Positions 1 through 6,906 of a stretch of 32,513 nt of DNA are shown here, piece after piece. A program made the translations under genes and the position numbers. The notes beneath the pieces are model-generated. The model ran no database searches and had not been told where the DNA came from. It worked only from the letters and a program-made list of their open reading frames with translations. Source of the DNA: Clostridiales bacterium mt11 (GTDB lineage: Bacteria > Bacillota > Clostridia > Tissierellales > Tepidimicrobiaceae); contig LN874946.1 of assembly GCA_001282665.1 (NCBI GenBank), positions 461,173 to 493,685 of the forward strand. Direction: 5' to 3'. Each line of letters opens with the position of its first letter. The first letter of the stretch is position 1.

Positions 1-88
1 AGATAAATATAGGTTTATTTTGCACATTAAGTCTTCTATATATACTAAGGTGATAACGTGGATATTTAAAGGCTAATTTCGCCAATGA

Positions 89-181
89 ATTACAGAAGAA
101 AATAGAGTAGTTTTATTAGATTATACTCGGCACCTATATAAGACATTGGTTGAATTTTTACTTAAGGATAAAGAAGCATAG
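89..181 (+). pseudogene. short 3' gene remnant without a start
   Basis: A 30-codon open stretch ending in TAG reads like real protein (ends with the residues VEFLLKDKEA), but it has no start codon and an in-frame stop lies just upstream. I read it as the C-terminal tip of a decayed gene. The family is not recognisable. Chance is a real alternative at this length. Confidence 0.2.
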
Positions 182-192
182 TAAAAATATCT

Positions 193-357
193 TTATATAG
201 TTCTTCTTGATCCAGTAGGTAAAATGTTTGGTGTATCAAAATATGAATTTTCCTTACTAGCTAGTGTGAATTTAGAATCTAGGAAAAACATGGCCATAAT
301 TAATCCGATCATAATGATTAGTAAAATAGTAGCCCTTTTCAGAATTATCACCTCCAT
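193..357 (-). CDS. candidate small hydrophobic/secreted peptide
   Basis: A 46-54 codon ORF on the minus strand. The N-terminus carries basic residues (LKRAT) followed by a long run of I, L and M with a plausible signal-peptidase region near LAS. A short polar tail ends in GSRRTI. A strong GGAGG lies inside the first codons of the ATG version, so the codon at ideal spacing is CTG at 342-340. Either a rare CTG start is used or the ATG at 357-355 is read without its own ribosome site. It stands alone between remnants. Function unknown; it could be a secreted peptide, a small membrane protein or a remnant. Confidence 0.3.
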   Translation of the reverse strand: MEVIILKRATILLIIMIGLIMAMFFLDSKFTLASKENSYFDTPNILPTGSRRTI

Positions 358-471
358 GGTAACTTATCTATTATTATATGTTAAAATAAATATTACTTAC
401 TGGTAAATAGATGTATAGATATAAGAAATTATCGAGTAAAATCGTATCAAGGTTTTGTCTTTTTTTATTTT

Positions 472-499
472 TTGAATTAATATATAGTTATGTGATACA
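472..499 (+). promoter_or_regulatory. possible promoter of the deoxyribosyltransferase-like gene
   Basis: TTGAAT (472-477) and GATACA (494-499) are separated by 16 bases and lie just upstream of the AGGAGG that serves the gene starting at 521. The -10 match is only moderate. Confidence 0.3.
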
Positions 500-520
500 A
501 ACAGGTAGGAGGAGATATTA

Positions 521-1024
521 ATGAAAGCATATTTAGCTAATGGATTATTTGGTATGGGAGATAGATTGCTAAATTCATTGATAGCATTGGAAATTAGAAA
601 AGAAATAGAAGGAATTAAATTATATGTTCCTCAGGAAAATGACTCAATTAACGATAAGAGTTCATATGCGGATTCTATTAAAATTTCAAAAGCTGATATG
701 GATAGACTCAAGGAAAGTGATTTTTTAATTGCAGTAATAGATGGAGTGGAAATTGATAGTGGTGTTGCTGCTGAAATAGGAGCATTTTATATGTTAGATA
801 GACCTATTTTTGCTTTATATACAGATGTACGTCAGCAAGGTAGAGATAATAAAAAGAAGATTCAAGCACTAATTCATGATGGTACAGAAAATCAATTTAT
901 GTATAGAAATTTGTTTGTTATTGGATTAATTAAGCAGACAGAAGGTAATATATATTCTACAATTGAAGAGCTAGTAGAAGGTATTAAAGATTATATAGAA
1001 ACAATAAAAAATGTTAATGCATAA
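521..1024 (+). CDS. nucleoside 2-deoxyribosyltransferase family protein
   Basis: The 167-residue protein fits the small nucleoside 2-deoxyribosyltransferase fold (known members transfer deoxyribose between bases or hydrolyse deoxynucleotides in nucleotide salvage). Visible marks are an N-terminal strand with YLANGLFG (4-11), an IDG turn at 73-75, then D79 and S80, and the conserved helix GVAAEIGAF where E85 would be the catalytic nucleophile. RPIFALYTDVR (94-104) follows, as usual after the catalytic helix. The length is typical and no signal peptide is present, so it should be cytosolic. The start is fixed by AGGAGG eight bases upstream. It stands alone, with a large hairpin downstream. The exact substrate cannot be read from sequence. 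Confidence 0.85.
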   Translation: MKAYLANGLFGMGDRLLNSLIALEIRKEIEGIKLYVPQENDSINDKSSYADSIKISKADMDRLKESDFLIAVIDGVEIDSGVAAEIGAFYMLDRPIFALYTDVRQQGRDNKKKIQALIHDGTENQFMYRNLFVIGLIKQTEGNIYSTIEELVEGIKDYIETIKNVNA

Positions 1025-1084
1025 TAATAGCTTTATAAACTTATTTCTAGTTTAAATCTATCTTATGAAAAGTTAAGTTTTTTA

Positions 1085-1150
1085 TATAAAGTAATCGCAT
1101 TTTTATATCACTTAGCACTCCGCCTGGGATGAAAATGGGATTACTTTATA
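1085..1150. repeat. long imperfect inverted repeat (hairpin)
   Basis: The outer arms TATAAAGTAATC (1085-1096) and GATTACTTTATA (1139-1150) are perfect 12-bp complements. After one G/G mismatch about nine more pairs continue (1098-1106 with 1129-1137, one G-T). The loop is unusually GC-rich for this region. There is no T-run after it, so it is not a clear terminator. It could be a miniature transposable element remnant or a structured RNA. Confidence 0.6.
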
Positions 1151-1235
1151 CTCGTATATAATAAAATTTAAATACCTATCATAATATAAGGGGAAGTTTT
1201 TTAAAGATTAATAAAACTCCAAAATACGTAGATAA

Positions 1236-1520
1236 AGATGTAAGGGTAATGAAATATCATTACTTGATATATTAGGGAGCGAAATGGATGATATATTAGA
1301 TGAAGTCCATTTAAAATTGCAAGTAAAAAAACTATATCAAGCTATAAATAGGGTATTAAAGGATAGGGAAAAGGTAATTATTGAACTACGCTATGGATTG
1401 GTTGATGGAAGTTGCAAAACTCAGAGAGAAATTGCAAGTATGTTAGGAATATCTAGATCTTATGTTTCTAGAATAGAAAAACGTGCTATAGATAAACTTA
1501 ATAAAGCTTTAAATAATTAA
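1236..1520 (+). pseudogene. SigK-like sporulation sigma factor, C-terminal fragment
   Basis: Only the end of a sporulation sigma-70 family factor remains. Region 4 is intact, with the -35-binding helix-turn-helix containing KTQREIASMLGISRSYVSRI, preceded by DREKVIIELRYGL. Upstream of the internal ATG at 1284 the same frame still encodes the SigK-typical segment EISLLDILGSE, and the bases before that (YVDKD) fit only in another frame, so a frame break lies near 1235. Regions 1-3, needed for core binding and -10 recognition, are absent. A shortened region-4 protein from 1284 is possible, but no good ribosome site precedes that ATG. The SigK/SigE family call is confident; function as a sigma factor is unlikely. 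Confidence 0.75.
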
Positions 1521-1546
1521 AGTCTGGAAATATTTCCGGACTTTAA
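1519..1546 (+). terminator. terminator after the sigma fragment
   Basis: AAAGTCTGGAAA (1519-1530) pairs with TTTCCGGACTTT (1533-1544) with one G-T pair. The T-rich tail is short. Confidence 0.55.
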
Positions 1547-1613
1547 TATTAATAATTTATGAATAAAGTTTATAAACTGTTAGATATTGATTCAAATATC
1601 TAAAAAATATTTT

Positions 1614-1794
1614 TTATAAATATAATATTCCAGCTTCAAGACGGAAATTTTTATCTACAACTGAAGTAGTATTAGCAACATAAATTGAATTATTGTTTGA
1701 GTCTATAGTAATATTAATAGGACCATTTCCCATAGGTATAGTTGCTACTGCCATACTTGTAGTTTCATCAATTACATATATAGGTGTTTTTTAT
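1614..1794 (-). pseudogene. YVTN-type beta-propeller fragment
   Basis: About 60 codons on the minus strand read as a beta-propeller repeat: a PIYVIDETTSMAVATIPMG blade is followed by GPINITIDSNNNSIYVANT, the pattern of YVTN/NHL surface proteins. The stop is at 1616-1614. No start, signal peptide or further blades are present, so this is the 3' end of a destroyed gene. Family members are usually secreted or cell-surface repeat proteins. Confidence 0.6.
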
Positions 1795-1957
1795 ATTTAA
1801 AATTGAGAAAAATAAAGGGTTATATCAAAATAAAAGGTAGAATATGCTTATTATCCATATGCTTAGACATGAAAAGCTAAGTTAATATAAAAATTTTAAA
1901 AATATAATGAGTTATTTATAGTATTTTTGAGAAATATCAATAATGAAGATATAACCA

Positions 1958-2121
1958 CTATTTATTGTCTGATGATTGTATTGAATCATTTATTTCATTA
2001 CAAATTTTATTAAATGTTCTTATAAATTCATCTATTGACATTGAAGATACGTCATAATGTTTTTCCAATAAAACATAGCTAGATTATCAACGCCCTCTTT
2101 AACATAAGCATGATTATGCAT
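1958..2121 (-). pseudogene. frameshifted short gene of unknown function
   Basis: A good ribosome site (GGAGGTGG) precedes an ATG at 2121 that opens MHNHAYVKEGVDNLA. After that the frame meets a stop. Shifting by one base gives a clean continuation (VLLEKHYDVSSMSIDEF ... NDSIQSSDNK) to the TAG at 1960-1958. The total length of 164 bases is one off a multiple of three, as expected from a single-base deletion in a gene of about 54 codons. Family not recognised; no membrane segment is visible. Confidence 0.45.
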
Positions 2122-2139
2122 TATGCCACCTCCATTCAA

Positions 2140-2615
2140 TAAGATTCTACCACTTTTTTTAAAAAATATTTAGAGTCTTAGAAGTAAGGCTTTAAATATT
2201 TTAAATTAGAAGGATGAAAGGAGTAATAAATGTACAAAAGCTAAGTGAAATATTCAATATTTAAAACTACTTTTATATGTATCTAAAGATTTGGAGATTT
2301 AAATTTTCTGTTTTCAGATATCCTCACTATTAGTATTTAATTTCTATCCATAAGCTTTATATCTTTTCTAGTTTTAAATCATGTTGATTCTGAATAGCTG
2401 TAAATCCGTCTTACAATCAACAAATATTTGGTTAAAAATTTTATGAGTATCTTAAAGAACGATATTCTCTTTCTTTTTCTACTTGTATAGAAGAAGTTGA
2501 TACGATGTAGTTTATAGATGAAGACAGAAAGCCATTGAAAAGTTATATATTAAAGATCTCCTTTTTGTCTAATAAAATGTAGGATATTAATTGATATGCT
2601 GGTATATTAAGTAAG
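2140..2615. other. gene-poor AT-rich stretch
   Basis: No supportable gene was found on either strand. One 16-codon ORF (from ATG 2214) and a few short open patches around 2480-2580 look like eroded coding sequence but cannot be assigned. Confidence 0.5.
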
Positions 2616-2644
2616 TTGAAACGGCTATTTTCTTAAGATATACT
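2616..2644 (+). promoter_or_regulatory. possible vegetative promoter of the lipoprotein gene
   Basis: TTGAAA (2616-2621) and TATACT (2639-2644) are separated by 17 bases, a good sigma-A match. The predicted start near 2651 would give a very short leader that still contains the GGGAGG, which lowers confidence. Confidence 0.4.
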
Positions 2645-2661
2645 ATTTACTGGGAGGTAAT

Positions 2662-3009
2662 ATGTATATGAAATTAAAAAAGATTATTAGTATTGTTCTT
2701 ATTTCTATGCTAGCTATATCTTTAATTTCTTGTTCGAATCCAAATAACAAGGGAGATAAATATAATAAGAATCAAGATAGAAAACTGACTAATGAATTGT
2801 TAAAAGAGAAGGAAGTTTATGATGGACAAGTTTATTTTAGAGATAATTGGGCTATAGGAGCAATAACTATTGAAGATGGAGTTTCAGAAGATAAAGCAAA
2901 AGAAATAGCTCAAAAATATGCTGAGAAAATAAAGAATAAATACAAAGATAAGAAGGTTAATGTTCAAGCAGTTCAGGACGGAAATAATATAGCTAATATA
3001 GAATTATAA
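2662..3009 (+). CDS. small lipoprotein of unknown function
   Basis: The 115-residue protein begins with a lysine-rich start, a hydrophobic stretch (8-21) and the lipobox LISC with the lipid-carrying cysteine at residue 24, so it should be anchored on the outside of the membrane. The mature part has a polar linker, then about 65 charged residues with a helix of alternating K, E and A (EDKAKEIAQKYAEKIKNKY) flanked by two short strands. This resembles a small YhcN/PepSY-like alpha-beta fold, but I do not assign it to a family. Two ATGs (2662 and 2668) sit four and ten bases after GGGAGG, so the exact start is unsure. It is a single-gene unit between a promoter candidate and a terminator. Confidence 0.75.
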   Translation: MYMKLKKIISIVLISMLAISLISCSNPNNKGDKYNKNQDRKLTNELLKEKEVYDGQVYFRDNWAIGAITIEDGVSEDKAKEIAQKYAEKIKNKYKDKKVNVQAVQDGNNIANIEL

Positions 3010-3016
3010 TGAGAAG

Positions 3017-3045
3017 AAGTCACGTTGTTTCGTGGCTTTTTCTTT
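3017..3045 (+). terminator. intrinsic terminator of the lipoprotein gene
   Basis: AAGTCACG (3017-3024) pairs with CGTGGCTT (3031-3038) around TTGTTT, followed by a T-rich run, eight bases after the stop codon. Confidence 0.75.
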
Positions 3046-3248
3046 TCATGGAGAAAGTTCAATTAATATATAAGCTTTTTATATAAATCTATTCTAGTAG
3101 GTAGAATTTTTAAGCGACGGATCTGTTTGACCCTTTTTGAGACTTGACAGATAGTAAGTAGCTTCTGTCCGAAAAGGAAAAACCATCAATTAGTGAAGTG
3201 TACCCTAAAGGCTAGACAATAATTTTAACTTTCGGAGATGCATTTTAT

Positions 3249-3805
3249 ATGGTTAAATTTGGTTTAGAATTAAAGAAAAAATTTATGACACAAATAGAAT
3301 CTAATAAGTATTCTATTAATCTTGCAGCACATGAATTAGGTATATCTGTTTCAAATAGAAAGATATGATGGAGGGTATATCAACTTCATGGAGATAAAGG
3401 TGTTACCATAAAATCTGGAAAATTTAAATTGCATGCAGTAAAATATATGCAGGAAGATGATTTATCCATAAGAGAAGCATTTATTATGTTGGATATATTA
3501 AGTTATGCAACATTTGTTAAAAGAGAACGGATATATAATATGGAGAGAAGGTAGTATTTTGGTTGAAAGTTGCAGGAGATCACGAAGATATGAAATGAAA
3601 AAGCAAAATAAAATTAGAAGATAATTCTAATACTGATGGAGCTAAAGAGGACTTAATACTAGAGGTCAAAAGATTACAAGCTGAGGTTGCTTACAAAAAA
3701 ATCGATAGCCTTAAAGGAAAAAAAGAAGAACTTACAAACAAAGAAAAAACAGTGGTAGCAAATTTTTTAAGATATGAACATAATCTGAATATCTTTCTTA
3801 AATAG
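3249..3805 (+). mobile_element. degenerate IS3-family orfA remnant
   Basis: Broken pieces of an IS3-type OrfA (transposase helix-turn-helix subunit) lie in order but in several frames with stops. The first reads MVKFGLELKKKF ... INLAAHELGISVS. The second has LHGDKGVTIKSGKFKLHAVK and LSIREAF, the classic HTH entry. The third has LILEVKRLQAEVAY, the leucine-zipper part, then NKEKTVVANFLR. No orfB (DDE catalytic) sequence follows and no clear terminal repeats were found, so it cannot move by itself. It marks past insertion activity here. Confidence 0.65.
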
Positions 3806-3921
3806 CAAGTTTAAAAACATCAACTTTTATTACTATAGGGGTTATGTAGATGGAATTTGGATTTATTCTTATGATGATCTATATTTGAAGAAAAGAAATA
3901 TCTAAAAACGAGGGGGTAATA

Positions 3922-4293
3922 ATGTTAATTGGATTAAGCAGTATTTTTCCATGTGATGATATTGAGAAAACAGCAACTTATTATGAGCAAGTGTTGGGAT
4001 TTTGTCAAGTTAAATATTTAGACTGTTTAGAACCACATATTTGTTTATACCGAGATTTAACAGAAATTATTTTAACAAAAGTAAAAAAGGGCAAGTTTTT
4101 TCCTAATCATGAACTTTATGGATATGGATATGATGCATATTTTTATACAAAACAACCACAGATTTTATATGATGAGTTTGTAAAAAAAACAGTTAAGATT
4201 GTAAAATCCCTTTCTGTAACAGACTATAAAAATACAGAGTTTGTTATTGAAGATATTGATGGACGATGGATTGGATTTGGAATAAAAGAATAA
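3922..4293 (+). CDS. VOC-fold (glyoxalase/bleomycin-resistance-like) protein
   Basis: This 123-residue protein has the layout of a single vicinal-oxygen-chelate domain. An initial strand (SSIFPCDDIEKTATYYEQVL) is followed by a helix and the GF turn, a central strand with LTEIILTK, and a final strand pair ending EDIDGRWIGFGI. Family members bind metal, drugs or small metabolites as dimers. The standard metal ligands are not all obvious, and the C-terminal Glu position is taken by the DIDGRWIGFG segment. A binding or resistance role is therefore only possible, and no substrate is proposed. The start is set by AGGGGG upstream. It is a single gene, preceded by insertion-sequence debris. Confidence 0.75.
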   Translation: MLIGLSSIFPCDDIEKTATYYEQVLGFCQVKYLDCLEPHICLYRDLTEIILTKVKKGKFFPNHELYGYGYDAYFYTKQPQILYDEFVKKTVKIVKSLSVTDYKNTEFVIEDIDGRWIGFGIKE

Positions 4294-4324
4294 TTGTTTT
4301 AAGCTATAGAAATATAAACAATAG

Positions 4325-4474
4325 CTATTCTATTTTCGGTTAATATATCATGGAAATCAGCAGTTGCTCAATAAAGATAGTGATATAATCAAATTTGTTA
4401 AAGATTTTGAATTAATTAGCATAGTTCAAGATGATGAGCAGGATGTTTTAAATATTTATGGCAATCAATTTTGA
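4325..4474 (+). pseudogene. open fragment lacking a start
   Basis: After a TAG, 49 codons stay open and read like protein (KFVKDFELISIVQDDEQDVL), ending TGA at 4474. No start codon or ribosome site fits. It is probably a decayed gene piece; family not recognised. Confidence 0.25.
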
Positions 4475-4566
4475 GAAAAGAAGGATTATCCAGTTAATAC
4501 TTCTTTGTAACGGAGTGCAATGGGTTATTGTAAATGTTTAGGATTTGATTTTGGATTGATTTATAT

Positions 4567-4606
4567 AAAATACCGTATTATTAGGAAATGGATTTTGCGG
4601 TATTTT
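4567..4606. repeat. 9-bp perfect inverted repeat, possible terminator
   Basis: AAAATACCG (4567-4575) and CGGTATTTT (4598-4606) are perfect complements around a 22-base loop. The 3' arm ends in TTTT, so it may end transcription of the remnant upstream. Confidence 0.4.
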
Positions 4607-4686
4607 AAATTATCTCAATAATTCATAGACCTAAGTTTAGATGAATAATATGTCAATATAACAGTTCAATATAGGAGGTGTTTTTT

Positions 4687-5499
4687 ATGGGATACTATGT
4701 TAATGTAGAGCCAAATATCAAGGTTTATGTAGAAGATCTTAATCCAGAAGGTTATAAGACAATTGTGTTTTTACATGGTTGGCCTGGAAGTCATAAATTA
4801 TTTGAGTATCAGTTTGATCACCTTCCTAAAAATGGATATAGATGTATCGGAATAGATCAAAGAGGATTTGGTAAATCGGATAAACCGTGGAGAGGATATG
4901 ACTATAATCGATTAGCTGATGATGTTAGATGTGTAGTTGAAACACTAAAATTACAGGACTTTATATTGGCAGGTCACTCAACAGGGGGAGCAATTGCAAT
5001 TAGATATGTGTATAGACATAATGGATATGGAGTGTCTAAACTTGCTCTTTTTGCAGCGGCAGCTCCTAGTCTTATTAAACTTCCTAATTTTCCTTATGGA
5101 TTAGATAAAGAGGTTGTAATCCAAATTATTGAGGGGACATATGCTGATCGCCCAAAAATGTTAAATGATTTTGGTAATATATTTTTCTTTCAACATATAA
5201 CTAGACCATTTTCTGATTGGTTTTTACAGCTAGGATTACAAGCGGCAGGGTGGTCAACTGCTGCCATTGCGAATGCTTGGTTACATGAAGAACTATTTTA
5301 TGAGTTAGGAACAATAAATGTTCCAACGCTAATTATTCATGGTATTCATGATAAAGTTGTTCCCTTTGAATTAGGAGAAATACAACAACAAAATATTAAA
5401 AATTCAAAGCTTATACCTTTTCAATATAGCGGTCATGGATCCTTTTATGACCAACGGGATAAGTTTAATGAAGAATTGGTGAATTTTATTGAGGTATAA
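4687..5499 (+). CDS. alpha/beta hydrolase, chloroperoxidase/esterase type
   Basis: The 270-residue protein is a complete alpha/beta-hydrolase. The HGWPG oxyanion-hole motif begins at H30, the nucleophile elbow GHSTGG has Ser98, the acid is Asp222 in IHGIHDKVVP, and the base is His250 in YSGHGSF. RGFGKSDKP between strands and helix is typical of the non-haem chloroperoxidase/esterase branch, and a cap region rich in F and W (residues 165-205) would shape the substrate pocket. It has no signal peptide. The start was chosen at ATG 4687, since TAGGAGG lies eight bases upstream; the earlier GTG at 4678 overlaps that ribosome site. It is monocistronic, with a strong terminator after it. The physiological substrate is unknown. 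Confidence 0.88.
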   Translation: MGYYVNVEPNIKVYVEDLNPEGYKTIVFLHGWPGSHKLFEYQFDHLPKNGYRCIGIDQRGFGKSDKPWRGYDYNRLADDVRCVVETLKLQDFILAGHSTGGAIAIRYVYRHNGYGVSKLALFAAAAPSLIKLPNFPYGLDKEVVIQIIEGTYADRPKMLNDFGNIFFFQHITRPFSDWFLQLGLQAAGWSTAAIANAWLHEELFYELGTINVPTLIIHGIHDKVVPFELGEIQQQNIKNSKLIPFQYSGHGSFYDQRDKFNEELVNFIEV

Positions 5500-5535
5500 A
5501 GTTTTGCAATAGATATTTTAAATTGAAAATCTAGT

Positions 5536-5565
5536 AATCTCACTCTGATTCGAGTGAGATTTTTA
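5536..5565 (+). terminator. intrinsic terminator of the hydrolase gene
   Basis: A 10-bp perfect stem, AATCTCACTC (5536-5545) with GAGTGAGATT (5552-5561), is followed by T-rich sequence. Confidence 0.85.
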
Positions 5566-5569
5566 TTTT

Positions 5570-5840
5570 CATAAAACATTAATCATAATGGATTTACTCA
5601 TAAGTGATAACGACTAAAATAAAAATAATATGTAATAGATAATCAATAAGTTATAAAAATTATCATAGGTTCAGAAGAGGACATTGGTAACTTAAGAAGA
5701 GAAAGATTTTATGGTGGAAATGTTTTCTAATATAAAAATTAAATCGTAAAATAGCTATTGTAATTATTGTAAGAAATTAGCTAATAAAATATATAAGTTC
5801 TCTATTCCTCTTTGTTATTATGAAAATGTAAATTTAAGTA
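5570..5840. other. gene-poor stretch with one coding-like patch
   Basis: Around 5657-5730 an open patch reads IIIGSEEDIGNLRRERFYGG before a stop and has no start codon. It may be the tail of a lost gene. Nothing else can be supported. Confidence 0.3.
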
Positions 5841-5841
5841 G

Positions 5842-5870
5842 ATATTAATAGATATTTTTTTTCATACATT
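5842..5870 (+). promoter_or_regulatory. possible sigma-E-type promoter
   Basis: CATACATT (5863-5870) fits the mother-cell sigma-E -10 pattern, and an ATA (5842-5844) lies 18 bases upstream, within the spacing known for this sigma factor in Bacillus. In AT-rich DNA chance matches are common. Confidence 0.3.
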
Positions 5871-5888
5871 TTGAAGCGTATATATCTA

Positions 5889-5897
5889 TTTGTCGAA
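5889..5897 (+). promoter_or_regulatory. possible Spo0A box
   Basis: TTTGTCGAA matches the Spo0A-binding consensus (TTTGTCRAA, with TGTCGAA as core). It lies about 75 bases upstream of the small gene at 5971, so that gene could be controlled by the sporulation master regulator. This rests on one site only. Confidence 0.4.
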
Positions 5898-5970
5898 TAT
5901 TGTAACACGATTATAGAAGGAGTTTGTTCCTTTTCTAGAGAAATATTGTAGAAAGGAAGGAGGAAATTAA

Positions 5971-6105
5971 ATGGAAGTTTCAATGAAGATATTTTCCGAC
6001 ATATCAATAATCACAGAATTCGTTTTAAATCCTATAGTTAAATTATTGTCTTTATATGTTATGATTTTAGCAATACGTTCACTTAAAAAGTATTTATCTC
6101 AGTAA
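5971..6105 (+). CDS. small single-pass membrane protein (44 aa)
   Basis: A 44-codon ORF with a near-ideal ribosome site (GGAAGGAGG seven bases before ATG). The peptide has an N-terminal amphipathic part, MEVSMKIFSDISIITEF, then a hydrophobic segment (NPIVKLLSLYVMILAI) and a basic end, RSLKKYLSQ. This looks like one membrane span with the positive end in the cytoplasm. It is flanked by a Spo0A-box candidate and a downstream terminator, so the unit looks self-contained. I do not recognise a family. A regulatory or sporulation-linked micro-protein is a reasonable idea, not shown. Confidence 0.5.
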   Translation: MEVSMKIFSDISIITEFVLNPIVKLLSLYVMILAIRSLKKYLSQ

Positions 6106-6182
6106 GATAAAATATTGTCTAACGTAATTTACTCTCCTATTAAATAAACGATAAAGTAAAGTCATTTCGATTAAGGATAGCA

Positions 6183-6211
6183 AGATTTCTAAAGTTATAG
6201 AAGTCTTTTTT
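6183..6211 (+). terminator. terminator after the 44-aa gene
   Basis: AGATTTCT (6183-6190) pairs with AGAAGTCT (6199-6206, one G-T pair) and is followed by T5 (six T counting the last base of the stem). Confidence 0.6.
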
Positions 6212-6399
6212 GTATGGTTATCTCTTTAAATCTTTTATTTTTTGTCTTTCTCTTAGATATTTAGATAATTATTTATAGGTTTATGAACATAATATTTTAC
6301 TCCTACAGGAGAAATGTCCTGTAAGTATAGTAAGTTTTCAGAATAAAAGATGTATCACAAATAAACTCAATAAGGATTTTAATATTACTATTGGTAACT

Positions 6400-6525
6400 T
6401 TAGAATCTAGAAAATCCATCACAACCACAGAATAATACTACCAATAGCAAGAAGAAAAACAGTAGTGAACTATCAACTTGGGATTCACAACCTTTACCGA
6501 AAATGCCACCCCTTTTTTCGTTTAT
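6400..6525 (-). CDS. small glycine/cysteine-containing hydrophobic protein
   Basis: Reading down the minus strand, AGGAGG is followed after eight bases by ATA, then a coherent peptide: RGGIFGKGCE, a short polar part, SSLLFFFLLLVVLF and the end CGCDGFSRF. Glycine-rich starts, one hydrophobic stretch and a Cys/Gly tail are common in very small clostridial sporulation or membrane proteins. The codon at the ideal position is ATA, so the ATG has either mutated or a rare start is used; a GTG at 6534 overlaps the ribosome site. It may therefore be a freshly inactivated gene. Function unknown. Confidence 0.4.
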   Translation of the reverse strand: MNEKRGGIFGKGCESQVDSSLLFFFLLLVVLFCGCDGFSRF

Positions 6526-6906
6526 TTTGTGCACCTCCTAAATATAAAAGGATTAATGAGATAAGAAAATCATTTTGGCTGGAATAAGTGGTTTTTAACC
6601 CTAATATATGATATGAATAAATAGAAAAAGTGTTAATACTAAAAATATTATTTATTTAATGGATAACTGTAAATTACCTATCTTAATTTAAATTGATTTA
6701 ATTATCGTATGGGTAGGATGTTTTTAACATTCCTCTTATACAAGAGGCTTTATATAAGAGGAATGTAGATAATCTTGGTATTCTAAAAATAGGTTAATCT
6801 AATAATTTAGACTTTTATACTTGTCAAATATTTTAGATAAGAATTGATTGTAAAAAATGAAAATTTCATAGAGAATATTCTACTAATTGAAATAGAATAT
6901 TATAAT
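6526..6906. other. non-coding stretch between small gene and deacetylase
   Basis: No gene can be supported. The stretch contains the 14-bp inverted repeat described separately and is otherwise AT-rich sequence without clear signals. Confidence 0.5.
6727..6766. repeat. perfect 14-bp inverted repeat
   Basis: ACATTCCTCTTATA (6727-6740) and TATAAGAGGAATGT (6753-6766) are perfect complements around a 12-base loop. Neither side has a T-run, so a simple terminator is not the best explanation. An operator, a remnant of a mobile element, or a processed RNA hairpin are alternatives. Confidence 0.6.

Noticed and set aside
224..406. 60-codon ORF on the plus strand
   Set aside because: No ribosome site and no coherent protein character. 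It is antisense to the minus-strand micro-ORF, which has a better translation signal.
3060..3805. A complete insertion sequence
   Set aside because: Only orfA-like pieces are present; no orfB catalytic part and no matching terminal repeats or target duplication could be found by eye.
4678..4686. GTG start for the alpha/beta hydrolase
   Set aside because: The GTG is part of the AGGAGGTG ribosome site; ATG 4687 has proper spacing.
6304..6326. Short inverted repeat TACAGGA/TCCTGTA as a terminator
   Set aside because: Only seven pairs, no T-run on either strand, and an overlapping alternative fold (CTCC-TACA-GGAG); too weak to call.
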